Part shown: piece by piece, positions 17,018 through 25,588 of the stretch
How positions within the stretch are numbered: the first letter of the stretch is position 1
How the letters are laid out: each line of letters opens with the position of its first letter
Assembly: GCA_026417155.1 (NCBI GenBank)
Contig: JAOADU010000061.1
Coordinates: 1-51,417, forward strand
Length of the DNA: 51,417 nucleotides
Direction of reading: 5' to 3'
Origin: Bacteroidales bacterium
GTDB lineage: Bacteria; Bacteroidota; Bacteroidia; Bacteroidales; GWA2-32-17
Position numbers and translations under genes: made by a program
Notes under the pieces: model-generated
Databases searched by the model: none
What the model was told of the DNA's origin: nothing
The model's input: the letters and a program-made list of their open reading frames with translations, nothing else

Positions 17018-18643
17018 ATGAGAATCATTTTATTTCTTTTATTAGGTGTATTTGTTTTTGATGCCTTTTCACAAAACGGATATTATTTTGTGTTTTTTAA
17101 AAATAAAAGCAACAATGCTTATTCTTTATCTAATCCATCTTATTTTCTTAGTCAACGTGCAATACAACGAAGAATAAATTACAATATCTTACTCGATAGT
17201 ACCGATTTGCCAGTTACACCCGATTATGTGCAAGAATTGAAAAATTTAGGATTATCGGTACATTTTACGTCCAAATGGTTGAATGGTGCAATGGTTAAAG
17301 TTACCGACCCAAATATCTTGGCTTCAATCCAAAATTTGCCTTTTGTAAAGAGTGTGAAATATACAAAACCATTAGTTACTCCTACTACAAAAATAAATAA
17401 GTTTGAACAACCCAAAAATTATATTTACGGAATGGCAAGTAATCAAATATACATGCTCAATGGGAATTACCTACATAATAAGGGGAAATTAGGGCAAGGC
17501 ATGTTGATAGCCGTATTAGATGCAGGTTTCAATGGTGCCGATACCATTCCGCAATTCGATTCGTTACGTAATCAAAATAGAATACTCGCAACACGCGATA
17601 TGATAGATGGTAATTTTGATAGTTATGTTTACGAAACACATCCACATGGTACAATGGTATTGGCAACCATGGCAACTATCGATAATGGCAATTATGTAGG
17701 TACCGCTCCACGAGCCCAGTATATCTTAATAAGAACTGAAGATGGGGCAAGTGAATATGTATTTGAAGAATATTGTTGGGTTGCTGGGGCTGAATTTGCC
17801 GATAGTTTAGGTGCAGATGTAATAAATTCTAGCTTAGGATACACGACTTTCGACGATACAACGATGAATCATACCTGGGCAGACTTAAACGGCAAAACTT
17901 CTGTAGCAAGCATTGCAGCAACAATAGCAGCTCGAAAAGGCATGATCTGTTGTGTAAGTGCTGGAAATTGGGGAAACGATTTATGGCGAAAAATTGGGAT
18001 TCCTGCCGATGCCGATAGTATATTAACAGTTGGCGCTGTAGATGCACAAAAAAACTATGCCTTTTTTAGCTCACAAGGTTATAGTGCCGATGGAAGAGTA
18101 AAGCCCGATGTATGTTCGCAAGGGTTAAATGCAGCAACAGCATCAACTGCTGGTGTTTATACAACTGCCAGTGGGACTTCTTTTTCTTCCCCTATATTAT
18201 GTGGTTTGGTTGCTTGCTTGTGGCAAGCTTTCCCACAAAAAAATAATATGGCAATTATTGATGCAATTAAACGTTCAGCAAATCTTTACAACTCACCTGA
18301 TAGCTTATTGGGTTACGGAATACCAAACTTCGAAATTTCTTATCATTATTTAACTAACATTGAACCTAATTATTTTCAAGACTTCAATATATTATCTGTA
18401 TATCCGAGCGTAACAAGGCAGTATGTAAATATTCAATTTAAGTCTGCAGTTTCCAATAAGCTAAATGTATCTATTTATTCCATAGATGGCAAACCAGTAA
18501 TGAAAAATGAGTATTGCATTTCTGCAACTGAACGGGATGAAATAATTTTTGACGTAAGTTTATTATCCAATGGTTTTTATTTTTTAACTGTAGCTACAAA
18601 AGATAACATTTTTAAATATTCTTTTGTGAAAATAAATGAATAA
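17018..18643 (+). CDS. Secreted S8 (subtilisin) protease with T9SS sorting domain
   Basis: A 541-residue secreted serine protease. It has a signal peptide (residues 1-18, FSQ), a propeptide region (about 20-120) and an S8 catalytic domain with the triad Asp168 (IAVLDAGFNG), His210 (HPHGTM) and Ser388 (SGTSFSSP), plus oxyanion Asn317 (SAGNWGN). From about residue 450 it has a T9SS type A sorting domain (with ILSVYPS, 'IYSIDGKPVM' and 'LSNGFYFLTV'). It is likely exported through the T9SS and surface-attached or released, digesting proteins for nutrition or processing envelope proteins. The stop overlaps the xseA start by one base (TAATG), so it is joined to the DNA-repair genes behind it. Confidence 0.93.
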   Translation: MRIILFLLLGVFVFDAFSQNGYYFVFFKNKSNNAYSLSNPSYFLSQRAIQRRINYNILLDSTDLPVTPDYVQELKNLGLSVHFTSKWLNGAMVKVTDPNILASIQNLPFVKSVKYTKPLVTPTTKINKFEQPKNYIYGMASNQIYMLNGNYLHNKGKLGQGMLIAVLDAGFNGADTIPQFDSLRNQNRILATRDMIDGNFDSYVYETHPHGTMVLATMATIDNGNYVGTAPRAQYILIRTEDGASEYVFEEYCWVAGAEFADSLGADVINSSLGYTTFDDTTMNHTWADLNGKTSVASIAATIAARKGMICCVSAGNWGNDLWRKIGIPADADSILTVGAVDAQKNYAFFSSQGYSADGRVKPDVCSQGLNAATASTAGVYTTASGTSFSSPILCGLVACLWQAFPQKNNMAIIDAIKRSANLYNSPDSLLGYGIPNFEISYHYLTNIEPNYFQDFNILSVYPSVTRQYVNIQFKSAVSNKLNVSIYSIDGKPVMKNEYCISATERDEIIFDVSLLSNGFYFLTVATKDNIFKYSFVKINE

Positions 18644-19998
18644 TGCAGAACGTATATTCACTTAGTCAGATAGCTGCAATAATAAAAGAAATTTTCTCTA
18701 TTTCATTCAATGATTTTTTTTGGGTAAGGGCAGAAATAAGTGAGATACACGAAAATAAAAATGGACATTGCTATTTAGAACTCATTGAAAAAGATAAACT
18801 TAGCGATCGAATAGTGGCGCGATTTAAAGCAATTATTTGGAGCAGTACATATCGCTTTCTTAAACCTTATTTTGAACAACATACACAAACTACCTTAAAA
18901 GCAGGTATAAACATCCAAGTGAAGGTACAATTAGAATACAACGAACTTTATGGAATATCACTCATAATTTTAGATATTGATCCTACATATACTGTTGGCG
19001 ACTTTGAACTGAAACGAGCACAAGTGATACAAAAATTAATTGCCGATGGTGTATTTGAAATGAATAAACTGCTGGAAATGCCATTAGTACCTCAACGTAT
19101 AGCAGTAATATCTTCAGAAACGGCAGCTGGATTTCAAGATTTTGTGAATCATTTAGAAAATAACGAATATCATTTCAGATACGAAATAAAGTTATTTAAA
19201 GCCCTTATGCAAGGTGATGAAGCTGAAGCAAGTATTATAGAAGCATTAGATAAAATTAATTATGAGCAATTTGATGTTGTGGTTATAACAAGGGGCGGGG
19301 GAAGTCGTAGCGATTTATCTTGTTTCGACAGCTATTTATTGGCATTGCATATTTGTCAATATCCATTACCTGTTATTTCTGCTATAGGACACGAACGTGA
19401 TGTTTCTGTTGTTGACATGGTAGCCCATACACGTGAAAAAACTCCAACGGCGGCTGCACATTTTATAATAAGCAAGACTTTAGAATTCTGGAACTTAATC
19501 GAAAATATCAATCAAAATATCTTACACAGAACAGAACTTTTTGTAGAACAACAGGGTGTCAAGTTACAACATCTCATTCAAAAGATATTTTATATTAAAG
19601 AGAAACACAATGAATACGAATATTTTTTTTATGAGTTATTTCGAGATTACCATACACTGCTCAATTCATTTATCAATAATAAACTGTTAGAACTCAATAA
19701 TAATTTTAATGTTATTAAAATAAATTACACAAAAGCCTTTCAGAAAAATGCTGCTTTATTACAAATTAAACAAAATGAATTACTTAATAAAACACAACAA
19801 AATATAAACAATAAAATACAGCACATTATTAATGCTGAAAAATTAATAGCTAAACAGGATCCTTCTCATATTTTAAAGAAGGGGTTTTCTATTACTAAGA
19901 AAAATGGTAAAACCATAAAAAAATCGACAGAAGTTAATTCTGGAGACGAACTAATCACAACATTTTACAACGGACAAGTAACAAGTTATGTAAAATAA
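18643..19998 (+). CDS. xseA: Exodeoxyribonuclease VII large subunit
   Basis: Catalytic subunit of the single-strand exonuclease VII, which cuts from both ends into oligonucleotides. It shows an N-terminal OB-fold tRNA_anti-like domain (about residues 1-110), then the ExoVII core with the signatures 'VITRGGGSRSDLSCFD', 'SAIGHERDVSVVDMVA' and 'REKTPTAAA', then a long coiled-coil region (about 285-400) and a short C-terminal beta segment 'ILKKGFSITKKNG'. 451 aa is normal. It is followed after 10 bases by xseB, the partner subunit. Confidence 0.95.
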   Translation: MQNVYSLSQIAAIIKEIFSISFNDFFWVRAEISEIHENKNGHCYLELIEKDKLSDRIVARFKAIIWSSTYRFLKPYFEQHTQTTLKAGINIQVKVQLEYNELYGISLIILDIDPTYTVGDFELKRAQVIQKLIADGVFEMNKLLEMPLVPQRIAVISSETAAGFQDFVNHLENNEYHFRYEIKLFKALMQGDEAEASIIEALDKINYEQFDVVVITRGGGSRSDLSCFDSYLLALHICQYPLPVISAIGHERDVSVVDMVAHTREKTPTAAAHFIISKTLEFWNLIENINQNILHRTELFVEQQGVKLQHLIQKIFYIKEKHNEYEYFFYELFRDYHTLLNSFINNKLLELNNNFNVIKINYTKAFQKNAALLQIKQNELLNKTQQNINNKIQHIINAEKLIAKQDPSHILKKGFSITKKNGKTIKKSTEVNSGDELITTFYNGQVTSYVK

Positions 19999-20008
19999 AA
20001 TAATTGTT

Positions 20009-20215
20009 ATGCCAAAAAAAGAGTTATCTTACAAGGAAGCCATGGAAGAATTACAAAAAATCATGGCATTATTAGATAATGATGAAATTGAAGTCGATGA
20101 AATGTCGGCACATATCAAACGAGCTGCTGAATTATTTAAATTTTGTAAAGAAAAGCTCAAAAAAACAAAAGAAGAAATAGACCAAACATTAAAGCAACTG
20201 GACGATATAAAATGA
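20009..20215 (+). CDS. xseB: Exodeoxyribonuclease VII small subunit
   Basis: A 68-residue helical protein of the XseB family. The first helix is 'SYKEAMEELQKIMALLDNDEIEVDEM', with the conserved Glu-rich turn, and the second is 'AELFKFCKEKLKKTKEEID'. Several copies bind the coiled coil of XseA. It sits directly behind xseA and overlaps the next gene by 4 bp (ATGA). Confidence 0.93.
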   Translation: MPKKELSYKEAMEELQKIMALLDNDEIEVDEMSAHIKRAAELFKFCKEKLKKTKEEIDQTLKQLDDIK

Positions 20216-22080
20216 AAAATAATAGGCATCTGCTTCAAATTTGGTTTGTTTTTAAGCAGTATATCTTTTGGATGCTTTTTTTTCAATTTCTTCGTTCAAT
20301 TTTTTTAATTTATAACATCAATGAAGCTCAAGGAAATAATTTTATCGAAATAATACGTGCTTTTACAGCTGCATTTGCACTCGACAATTCGGCTGCTGGT
20401 TATATTATGATGCTGCCATTAGTTTTAGGTATTTTTAAATCACTGTTCTTTCCGAATATTTTTTTTCAGGCCACAAAATTTTATCATTATTTAATTATTG
20501 TTATTGCTGTTTCAATTAGTATAGCCGAATTACCACTTTACGATGAATGGAAAGTAAAATTAAATTTTAAAGCTATTAGCTATTTAGTACGTCCAATGGA
20601 GGTTTTTCAAACAGCATCGGCTGCCAATATAATTTTCGGTACAATAGCTATCTTATTAATTACTGTTTTGGCAATAATTGTTTTTAATCGTTACGTTGCT
20701 CATAAAAAATATGCTCAAACTTCGTGGATAGCTGCGTTAGCTCATATAATACTGTTGCCTGTTTTTTTTATTTGGGGAATTCGTGGCGGATTACAACCCA
20801 TTCCAGTCCATTTAAGCGATGCGTATTATTCAAAAAGCTACTTTCTAAATTTAGTTGCAGTAAATTCACAATGGAATGTGATGAACAGCGTTGTTAAAAA
20901 CTTTAAGTATAAAAATACAAATCCATATAAATTTTTTTCTGACAATGATGCCACAAATACTGTAAACGAAATACATCACGTTGCCAAAGATACTACTATC
21001 GAAGTATTAAATACAAATCGTCCGAATATAATTTTAATTCTACTCGAGAGTTGGTCGGCCGATGTAATCAAAGCTTTAGGTGGATATGACAGCATTACTC
21101 CCGAATTTGACAAGCTAGCTTCCGAAGGCATTTTATTCGAAAACACTTATGGTACAGGTGGCTTAAGCGACGAAGGTATATCGGCAGTGCTTAGCGGACA
21201 GCCTTCTTTACCATCAGTAATTGTAGTTAACCAGCCCGATAAATATGTAAAAATGCCATCCATTTCTAAAGATTTAAAAAAAGCTGGATACTATAATTAT
21301 TTTATTTTTGGTGGGCAGTTAAACTACGGTAATATTAAATCGTACATATATTCAAATGATTTTGATGAAATATACGAAGATAAAGATTTGCCAAAATCTT
21401 TATATCGGGGTCGTTTGGGAGTTCACGATGGTTATTTGTTTACTTATTTTGTTCATGATTTAAAACGGCTACGGCAGCCTTTTTTTGCAATGATATTTAC
21501 GTTATCGAGCCATTCACCTTACGACCAGCCTAGCAATACAAAATTTTTCTGGGGTGGCGATGCTCAACACTATATTAACTCAGTTAATTATACCGATAGT
21601 TGTTTGGGAGCTTTTTTTAAACAAGTAAAACAGTTGTCATTTTATGATAATACATTGTTTATCTTAGTTTCCGACCATAGCCATCATTCGCCTCGAGGTT
21701 GGCATCCGTATGCAAAAGAATACCGACGAATTGTAATGTTGTGGTATGGTAAGGTTATAAAACCCGAATATAGAGGCTACAGAATAAAAAAATATTGTAC
21801 ACAAACCGATTTAGCAATAACATTATTAAAACAACTAAATGTTCCTAGCAGCCAATATTTATGGAGTAAAAATTTATTAAACCCGCATAGTCAATCTTTT
21901 GCATATTATGCATACAACGATGGTTTTGGTTGGGTATCCGATAGTAATTATTTTGCATACCTTAAAAGTGAAGACAGATTGCTTTTTCATTCTTTTTGCT
22001 CTCAAAACGATAGTTTGAAACACCTAAAATATGGCAAATCGTATATTCAAAAGCTATTCGACAATTATTTAAACATGTAA
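20212..22080 (+). CDS. LTA-synthase-family membrane sulfatase/phosphoglycerol transferase
   Basis: A 622-residue protein with about five N-terminal membrane helices (within residues 1-190) and an extracytoplasmic sulfatase-fold domain (about 255-590). Supporting motifs are 'NIILILLESWSADVI' (metal-binding Glu), GTGGLSDEGISAVLSGQPSLP (Ser in the SDEG segment stands where the catalytic Thr/Ser usually lies) and 'LVSDHSHHSPRGWHPY' (metal-binding Asp-His). In Gram-positives, LtaS builds lipoteichoic acid. In Gram-negatives, relatives (OpgB-, EptA-like) decorate glycans or lipid A with phosphoglycerol or phosphoethanolamine. The Bacteroidota substrate is unknown. It overlaps xseB by 4 bp and precedes tgt by 4 bases. 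Confidence 0.85.
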   Translation: MKNNRHLLQIWFVFKQYIFWMLFFQFLRSIFLIYNINEAQGNNFIEIIRAFTAAFALDNSAAGYIMMLPLVLGIFKSLFFPNIFFQATKFYHYLIIVIAVSISIAELPLYDEWKVKLNFKAISYLVRPMEVFQTASAANIIFGTIAILLITVLAIIVFNRYVAHKKYAQTSWIAALAHIILLPVFFIWGIRGGLQPIPVHLSDAYYSKSYFLNLVAVNSQWNVMNSVVKNFKYKNTNPYKFFSDNDATNTVNEIHHVAKDTTIEVLNTNRPNIILILLESWSADVIKALGGYDSITPEFDKLASEGILFENTYGTGGLSDEGISAVLSGQPSLPSVIVVNQPDKYVKMPSISKDLKKAGYYNYFIFGGQLNYGNIKSYIYSNDFDEIYEDKDLPKSLYRGRLGVHDGYLFTYFVHDLKRLRQPFFAMIFTLSSHSPYDQPSNTKFFWGGDAQHYINSVNYTDSCLGAFFKQVKQLSFYDNTLFILVSDHSHHSPRGWHPYAKEYRRIVMLWYGKVIKPEYRGYRIKKYCTQTDLAITLLKQLNVPSSQYLWSKNLLNPHSQSFAYYAYNDGFGWVSDSNYFAYLKSEDRLLFHSFCSQNDSLKHLKYGKSYIQKLFDNYLNM

Positions 22081-22084
22081 TTCA

Positions 22085-23215
22085 ATGAAATTCGAATTAA
22101 TTGCTAAAGATAAACAGACTAAAGCAAGAGCTGGATTGCTATACACGTCGCATGGAGTTATCGAAACTCCTATTTTTATGCCTGTTGGAACAGTTGGAAG
22201 TGTAAAAGGAGTATTTCATAAAACATTGGAACATGATATCAAAGCACAAATAATATTAGCAAATACATATCATATTTACTTACGCCCAGGTATTGATATT
22301 ATTACCCAAGCAGGTGGGATTCATAAATTCATGTCGTGGGATAAACCTGTATTGACAGATAGTGGTGGATACCAAATATTTTCATTATCCGAACGAAGAA
22401 AATTAACGAATGATGGCGTTCGGTTTAGTTCGCATATTGATGGGTCGAAACATTGGTTTACGCCCGAAAACGTCGTTGATATACAACGAAAAATTGGTAG
22501 CGACATTATGATGGCTTTAGATGAATGCACTCCATATCCTTGTACTTACGAATATGCAAAAAAAAGTATGCAAATTACTCATCAATGGCTTAAACGGGGT
22601 TGGAGTCAGTTTCATAATACTCAGCCCTTGTATGGATACGAACAAACATATTTCCCCATAATTCAGGGGAGTGTGTTCAAAGATTTACGAATACAAAGTA
22701 CGGAAGAAATTTTAGCTTATAATTCTGATGGAATTGCCATAGGAGGCTTGTCTGTTGGTGAACCTGTAGAAGTAATGTATGAAATGATAGATATCGTTAT
22801 TCCATTGATTCCTGAAAACAAACCTCGTTATTTAATGGGAGTAGGGACCCCTGCTAATATTTTGGAATCTATAGAAAGAGGTATAGATATGTTTGATTGT
22901 GTTATGCCCACACGCAATGGACGTAATGGTATGTTGTTTACTTCCAATGGAATAATTAACATAAAAAACGAAAAATGGAAAAATGATTTTTCTTGTATAG
23001 ACGAAAATTCTGACCTGGATATTGATAAAAGATATTCTAAGGCATATTTGCGTCATTTATTTGTAGCTGGCGAAATGTTAGGACCTATTATAGCAAGTAT
23101 TCATAATTTGCATTTTTACTTATGGCTTGTAATGGAAGCACGAAGGAAAATTATGGAAGGTAATTTTATTCCATGGAAAAAAAACATGATGGAAAGAATT
23201 GTAACCAGATTATGA
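22085..23215 (+). CDS. tgt: tRNA-guanine transglycosylase (queuosine pathway)
   Basis: Exchanges G34 of GUN-anticodon tRNAs for a 7-deazaguanine precursor. 376 residues form a TIM barrel with 'LANTYHIYLRPG', 'VLTDSGGYQIFSL' (active-site Asp), 'GIAIGGLSVGEP', 'MGVGTPANI' and 'DCVMPTRNGRNG' (nucleophile Asp). The structural zinc site is abnormal: canonical CxCxxC cysteines fall at Ser309, Leu311 and Asp314 (ENSDLDIDKRYSKAYLRH), although the fourth ligand His of SIHNLHFY is kept. I believe related Bacteroidota Tgt proteins also lack these cysteines, so this may be a lineage trait rather than loss of function. The rest of the active site looks intact. Confidence 0.95.
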   Translation: MKFELIAKDKQTKARAGLLYTSHGVIETPIFMPVGTVGSVKGVFHKTLEHDIKAQIILANTYHIYLRPGIDIITQAGGIHKFMSWDKPVLTDSGGYQIFSLSERRKLTNDGVRFSSHIDGSKHWFTPENVVDIQRKIGSDIMMALDECTPYPCTYEYAKKSMQITHQWLKRGWSQFHNTQPLYGYEQTYFPIIQGSVFKDLRIQSTEEILAYNSDGIAIGGLSVGEPVEVMYEMIDIVIPLIPENKPRYLMGVGTPANILESIERGIDMFDCVMPTRNGRNGMLFTSNGIINIKNEKWKNDFSCIDENSDLDIDKRYSKAYLRHLFVAGEMLGPIIASIHNLHFYLWLVMEARRKIMEGNFIPWKKNMMERIVTRL

Positions 23216-23216
23216 T

Positions 23217-23224
23217 TATTTTCG
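23217..23224 (+). promoter_or_regulatory. Possible -7 box (TATTTTCG) for the LptF/G-family gene
   Basis: One base off TAnnTTTG, 19 bases before the ATG at 23244, just after the tgt stop. The nearest TTG upstream is only 15 bases away, so this is weak. Read-through from the preceding genes is equally plausible. Confidence 0.35.
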
Positions 23225-23243
23225 CAGGAATTTATCATCGAAC

Positions 23244-24332
23244 ATGCCTAAACTTATTTCTAGAATAGACCGTTATATTATCAAAAAGTTTATAGGAACG
23301 TTCGTATTTTCAATTTTAATTATTATTAGCATTGCAATAATTTTTGATTTTGCCGAAAGACTTGATGATTTTTTAGAACGAAAAGCTCCGTTCGATAAAA
23401 TATTATTTGAATATTATTTGAATTTTATACCTTATTTTGTTAATCTTTTTACGCCATTATTTGTATTTATATCGGTAATATTTTTTACTTCAAAATTGGC
23501 TCAACGCTCTGAAATTATAGCTATGTTGAGTAGTGGCATTAATTTTAATAGAATTTTGTATCCTTATTTTTTATCTGCATTTATCATTGCTGTTTTTACA
23601 TGGTTTTCATCGAATTTTTTTGTACCCCGAGCTACGAAAAAAAAATTGGCTTTTGAGGAAATATATATTCGCAATCCTTTCAGAAATAAAGATATTCATA
23701 TTCACCGACAAATAGAACCTGGTGTATTTGTTTATATGGAAAATTTTGCTGTAGAAGGCGATATTGCATATCGTTTTTCAATGGAAAAGTTCGACAATAA
23801 ACAATTAGTTTCAAAACTATTTACCGATTATGCCCAGTGGGACAGCATTAAACAACGATGGAAATTAATTAATTGTTTTATTCGGAATTTTCAAGAGAAC
23901 GGTGAAACTATTATCCGACATGCGATGATAGATACTGCCATCAATTTGCGACCAGAGGAATTTAAACGACGTACCGAATTTGTTGAAACAATGGATTTTT
24001 ATCGGTTGAACCAGTATATTGAACAAAAACGAATGGAAGGCGACGAAAATGTTGTTCATTATGAAGTAGTGCGATATCAGCGTTTTTTTAATCCACTAAG
24101 TATTTTTGTGTTAACTTTAATAGGAGTATCTGTATCGTCACGTAAAAAAAGAGGTGGCATTGGTGCTCATCTTGGATTGGGTTTGGGACTAAGTTTCTCA
24201 TACATTGTGTTTCTTCAGGTTTCGACATACATGGCAATCGGTGGGAGCTTACCTTCGTGGTTAGGAGTTAGTTTGCCAACCATTATTTTTTCTATTATTG
24301 CAATATTTATGTATATCAAAGTACCAAAATAA
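23244..24332 (+). CDS. LptF/LptG-family permease (YjgP/YjgQ)
   Basis: A 362-residue inner-membrane protein of the YjgP/YjgQ family. It has three N-terminal helices, a periplasmic beta-jellyroll (about residues 140-270) and three C-terminal helices ending with the cytoplasmic 'SSRKKRGGIGAHLGLGLGLSFSYI' loop-helix. LptF and LptG form the channel of the LptB2FGC machine that extracts LPS from the inner membrane. Bacteroidota often encode these subunits in separate places. The opening 'RIDRYIIKKFIGTFVFS' is typical. I cannot tell F from G by reading, although the order behind tgt is often given as LptG-like. It precedes the polysaccharide genes, consistent with an envelope role. Confidence 0.9.
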   Translation: MPKLISRIDRYIIKKFIGTFVFSILIIISIAIIFDFAERLDDFLERKAPFDKILFEYYLNFIPYFVNLFTPLFVFISVIFFTSKLAQRSEIIAMLSSGINFNRILYPYFLSAFIIAVFTWFSSNFFVPRATKKKLAFEEIYIRNPFRNKDIHIHRQIEPGVFVYMENFAVEGDIAYRFSMEKFDNKQLVSKLFTDYAQWDSIKQRWKLINCFIRNFQENGETIIRHAMIDTAINLRPEEFKRRTEFVETMDFYRLNQYIEQKRMEGDENVVHYEVVRYQRFFNPLSIFVLTLIGVSVSSRKKRGGIGAHLGLGLGLSFSYIVFLQVSTYMAIGGSLPSWLGVSLPTIIFSIIAIFMYIKVPK

Positions 24333-24341
24333 ACTACTAAT

Positions 24342-24372
24342 TTGGTAAAGCTAACAGAGCTTGTTATTTTTG
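24342..24372 (+). promoter_or_regulatory. Promoter of the O-antigen-ligase-like operon
   Basis: TTG at 24342-24344, a 20-base spacer and TATTTTTG at 24365-24372 match the Bacteroidota -33/-7 consensus fully. The start codon at 24383 begins 11 bases after the box, so the mRNA should have a leader of only a few bases. Confidence 0.75.
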
Positions 24373-24382
24373 TATCAAAATT

Positions 24383-25588
24383 ATGTTCAAACATATCATT
24401 CATAAAGCATTCTACATTTTTTCATTAGCAAGTATTATTCATATCCCAATACTTAATGTAGCTCGCATTTATTTAGTTTTTTGGTTTGTAGTAGGAATTT
24501 TATTTTTTATTCTGCATCGCAAAATTACATATGAATTGTTTCGCATACACTGGGTTATTCTGCCAATATTTTTATTATGGCATGTTTTTTCGTTATCATA
24601 CACCAATAACTTATCTAAAGGATTGTTCGATATAGAAGTAAAACTTAGTTTTCTTATAGTTCCACTTTTATTTTATTTATTTTACCAAAATTTTAAACAC
24701 ATTATTTCTATTCGGAAAATGAAATACATGTATCTTATTTCACTTTCATTACTTTTATTTTTTCTTATCATTCGTGCTTTGGTAATGTATAATACGACGA
24801 AGAATATTGCCAGTTTTTATTACAACGATTTGTCTGCATTTTACCATCCATCATATTTAGCAATGTATATCACGGTAGCCGTAATTTTTTTGCTAGACTT
24901 TTTGTATAACGAAAAAAACGTATTAAAAGCTTTTTTTGTTTTTTTATGGCTCCTTGTTTTTCTTATTTTTCAATACTTTTTATCGTCCAAAGCAGGAATA
25001 TTAACTACAAGCTTAGTACTTTTTATAGCAGCTTTTTACTTTGTAATTATCGAAAAGTTAACAATTAAACCTGTTGTATTATCGGCAATAACGCTAATTT
25101 TTCTATACATAGGTATTCACGACAATTATCGGTTTCGCCCAGTTAGCGAATCTCTTAAAAGTGCCGAACAAAACACTCAAACAACAGAAAGCAATGCAGT
25201 CCGCATCTTGGTATGGAAAGCGGGAGTTCATCTAATCTCTCAACATTGGCTTTTAGGAGTTGGTTGTGGCGATATTAAAGATGTGCTTTTGTCAGAATAT
25301 GCTAAAAGAAATATGCAAGGTGCTATCGAAAAAAAATTGAACTTACACAATCAATATTTAGAAACATGGCTATCGGTAGGAATAATGGGTTTGTTATTAT
25401 TGCTCTTTCTAATAATTTATCCTTTATACAAAGCTATATGCAGCAAAAATTTAATGTGGATGTTATTTATAATTACAATTGCTACAAATTTTCTTGCCGA
25501 ATCAATGCTCAATACACAAGCAGGTGTAATTTTTATTACATATTTTTATTTCTTTTTTATTGTTGATTCGAAAGTCAAAAAATTATGA
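24383..25588 (+). CDS. O-antigen ligase / polymerase family membrane protein (Wzy_C)
   Basis: A 401-residue protein with about ten to eleven membrane helices. A Wzy_C-type segment contains the key 'LNLHNQYLETWLSVGIMG' motif (the His-Asn region on the large periplasmic loop side). This family includes WaaL ligases, which join O-antigen or other polyprenol-linked glycans to lipid A core, and Wzy-like polymerases. The two cannot be told apart by sequence reading alone. The gene begins a tight transcription unit with an aminotransferase and a phosphosugar transferase, so it handles a surface glycan. It overlaps the next gene by 4 bp. Confidence 0.82.
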   Translation: MFKHIIHKAFYIFSLASIIHIPILNVARIYLVFWFVVGILFFILHRKITYELFRIHWVILPIFLLWHVFSLSYTNNLSKGLFDIEVKLSFLIVPLLFYLFYQNFKHIISIRKMKYMYLISLSLLLFFLIIRALVMYNTTKNIASFYYNDLSAFYHPSYLAMYITVAVIFLLDFLYNEKNVLKAFFVFLWLLVFLIFQYFLSSKAGILTTSLVLFIAAFYFVIIEKLTIKPVVLSAITLIFLYIGIHDNYRFRPVSESLKSAEQNTQTTESNAVRILVWKAGVHLISQHWLLGVGCGDIKDVLLSEYAKRNMQGAIEKKLNLHNQYLETWLSVGIMGLLLLLFLIIYPLYKAICSKNLMWMLFIITIATNFLAESMLNTQAGVIFITYFYFFFIVDSKVKKL

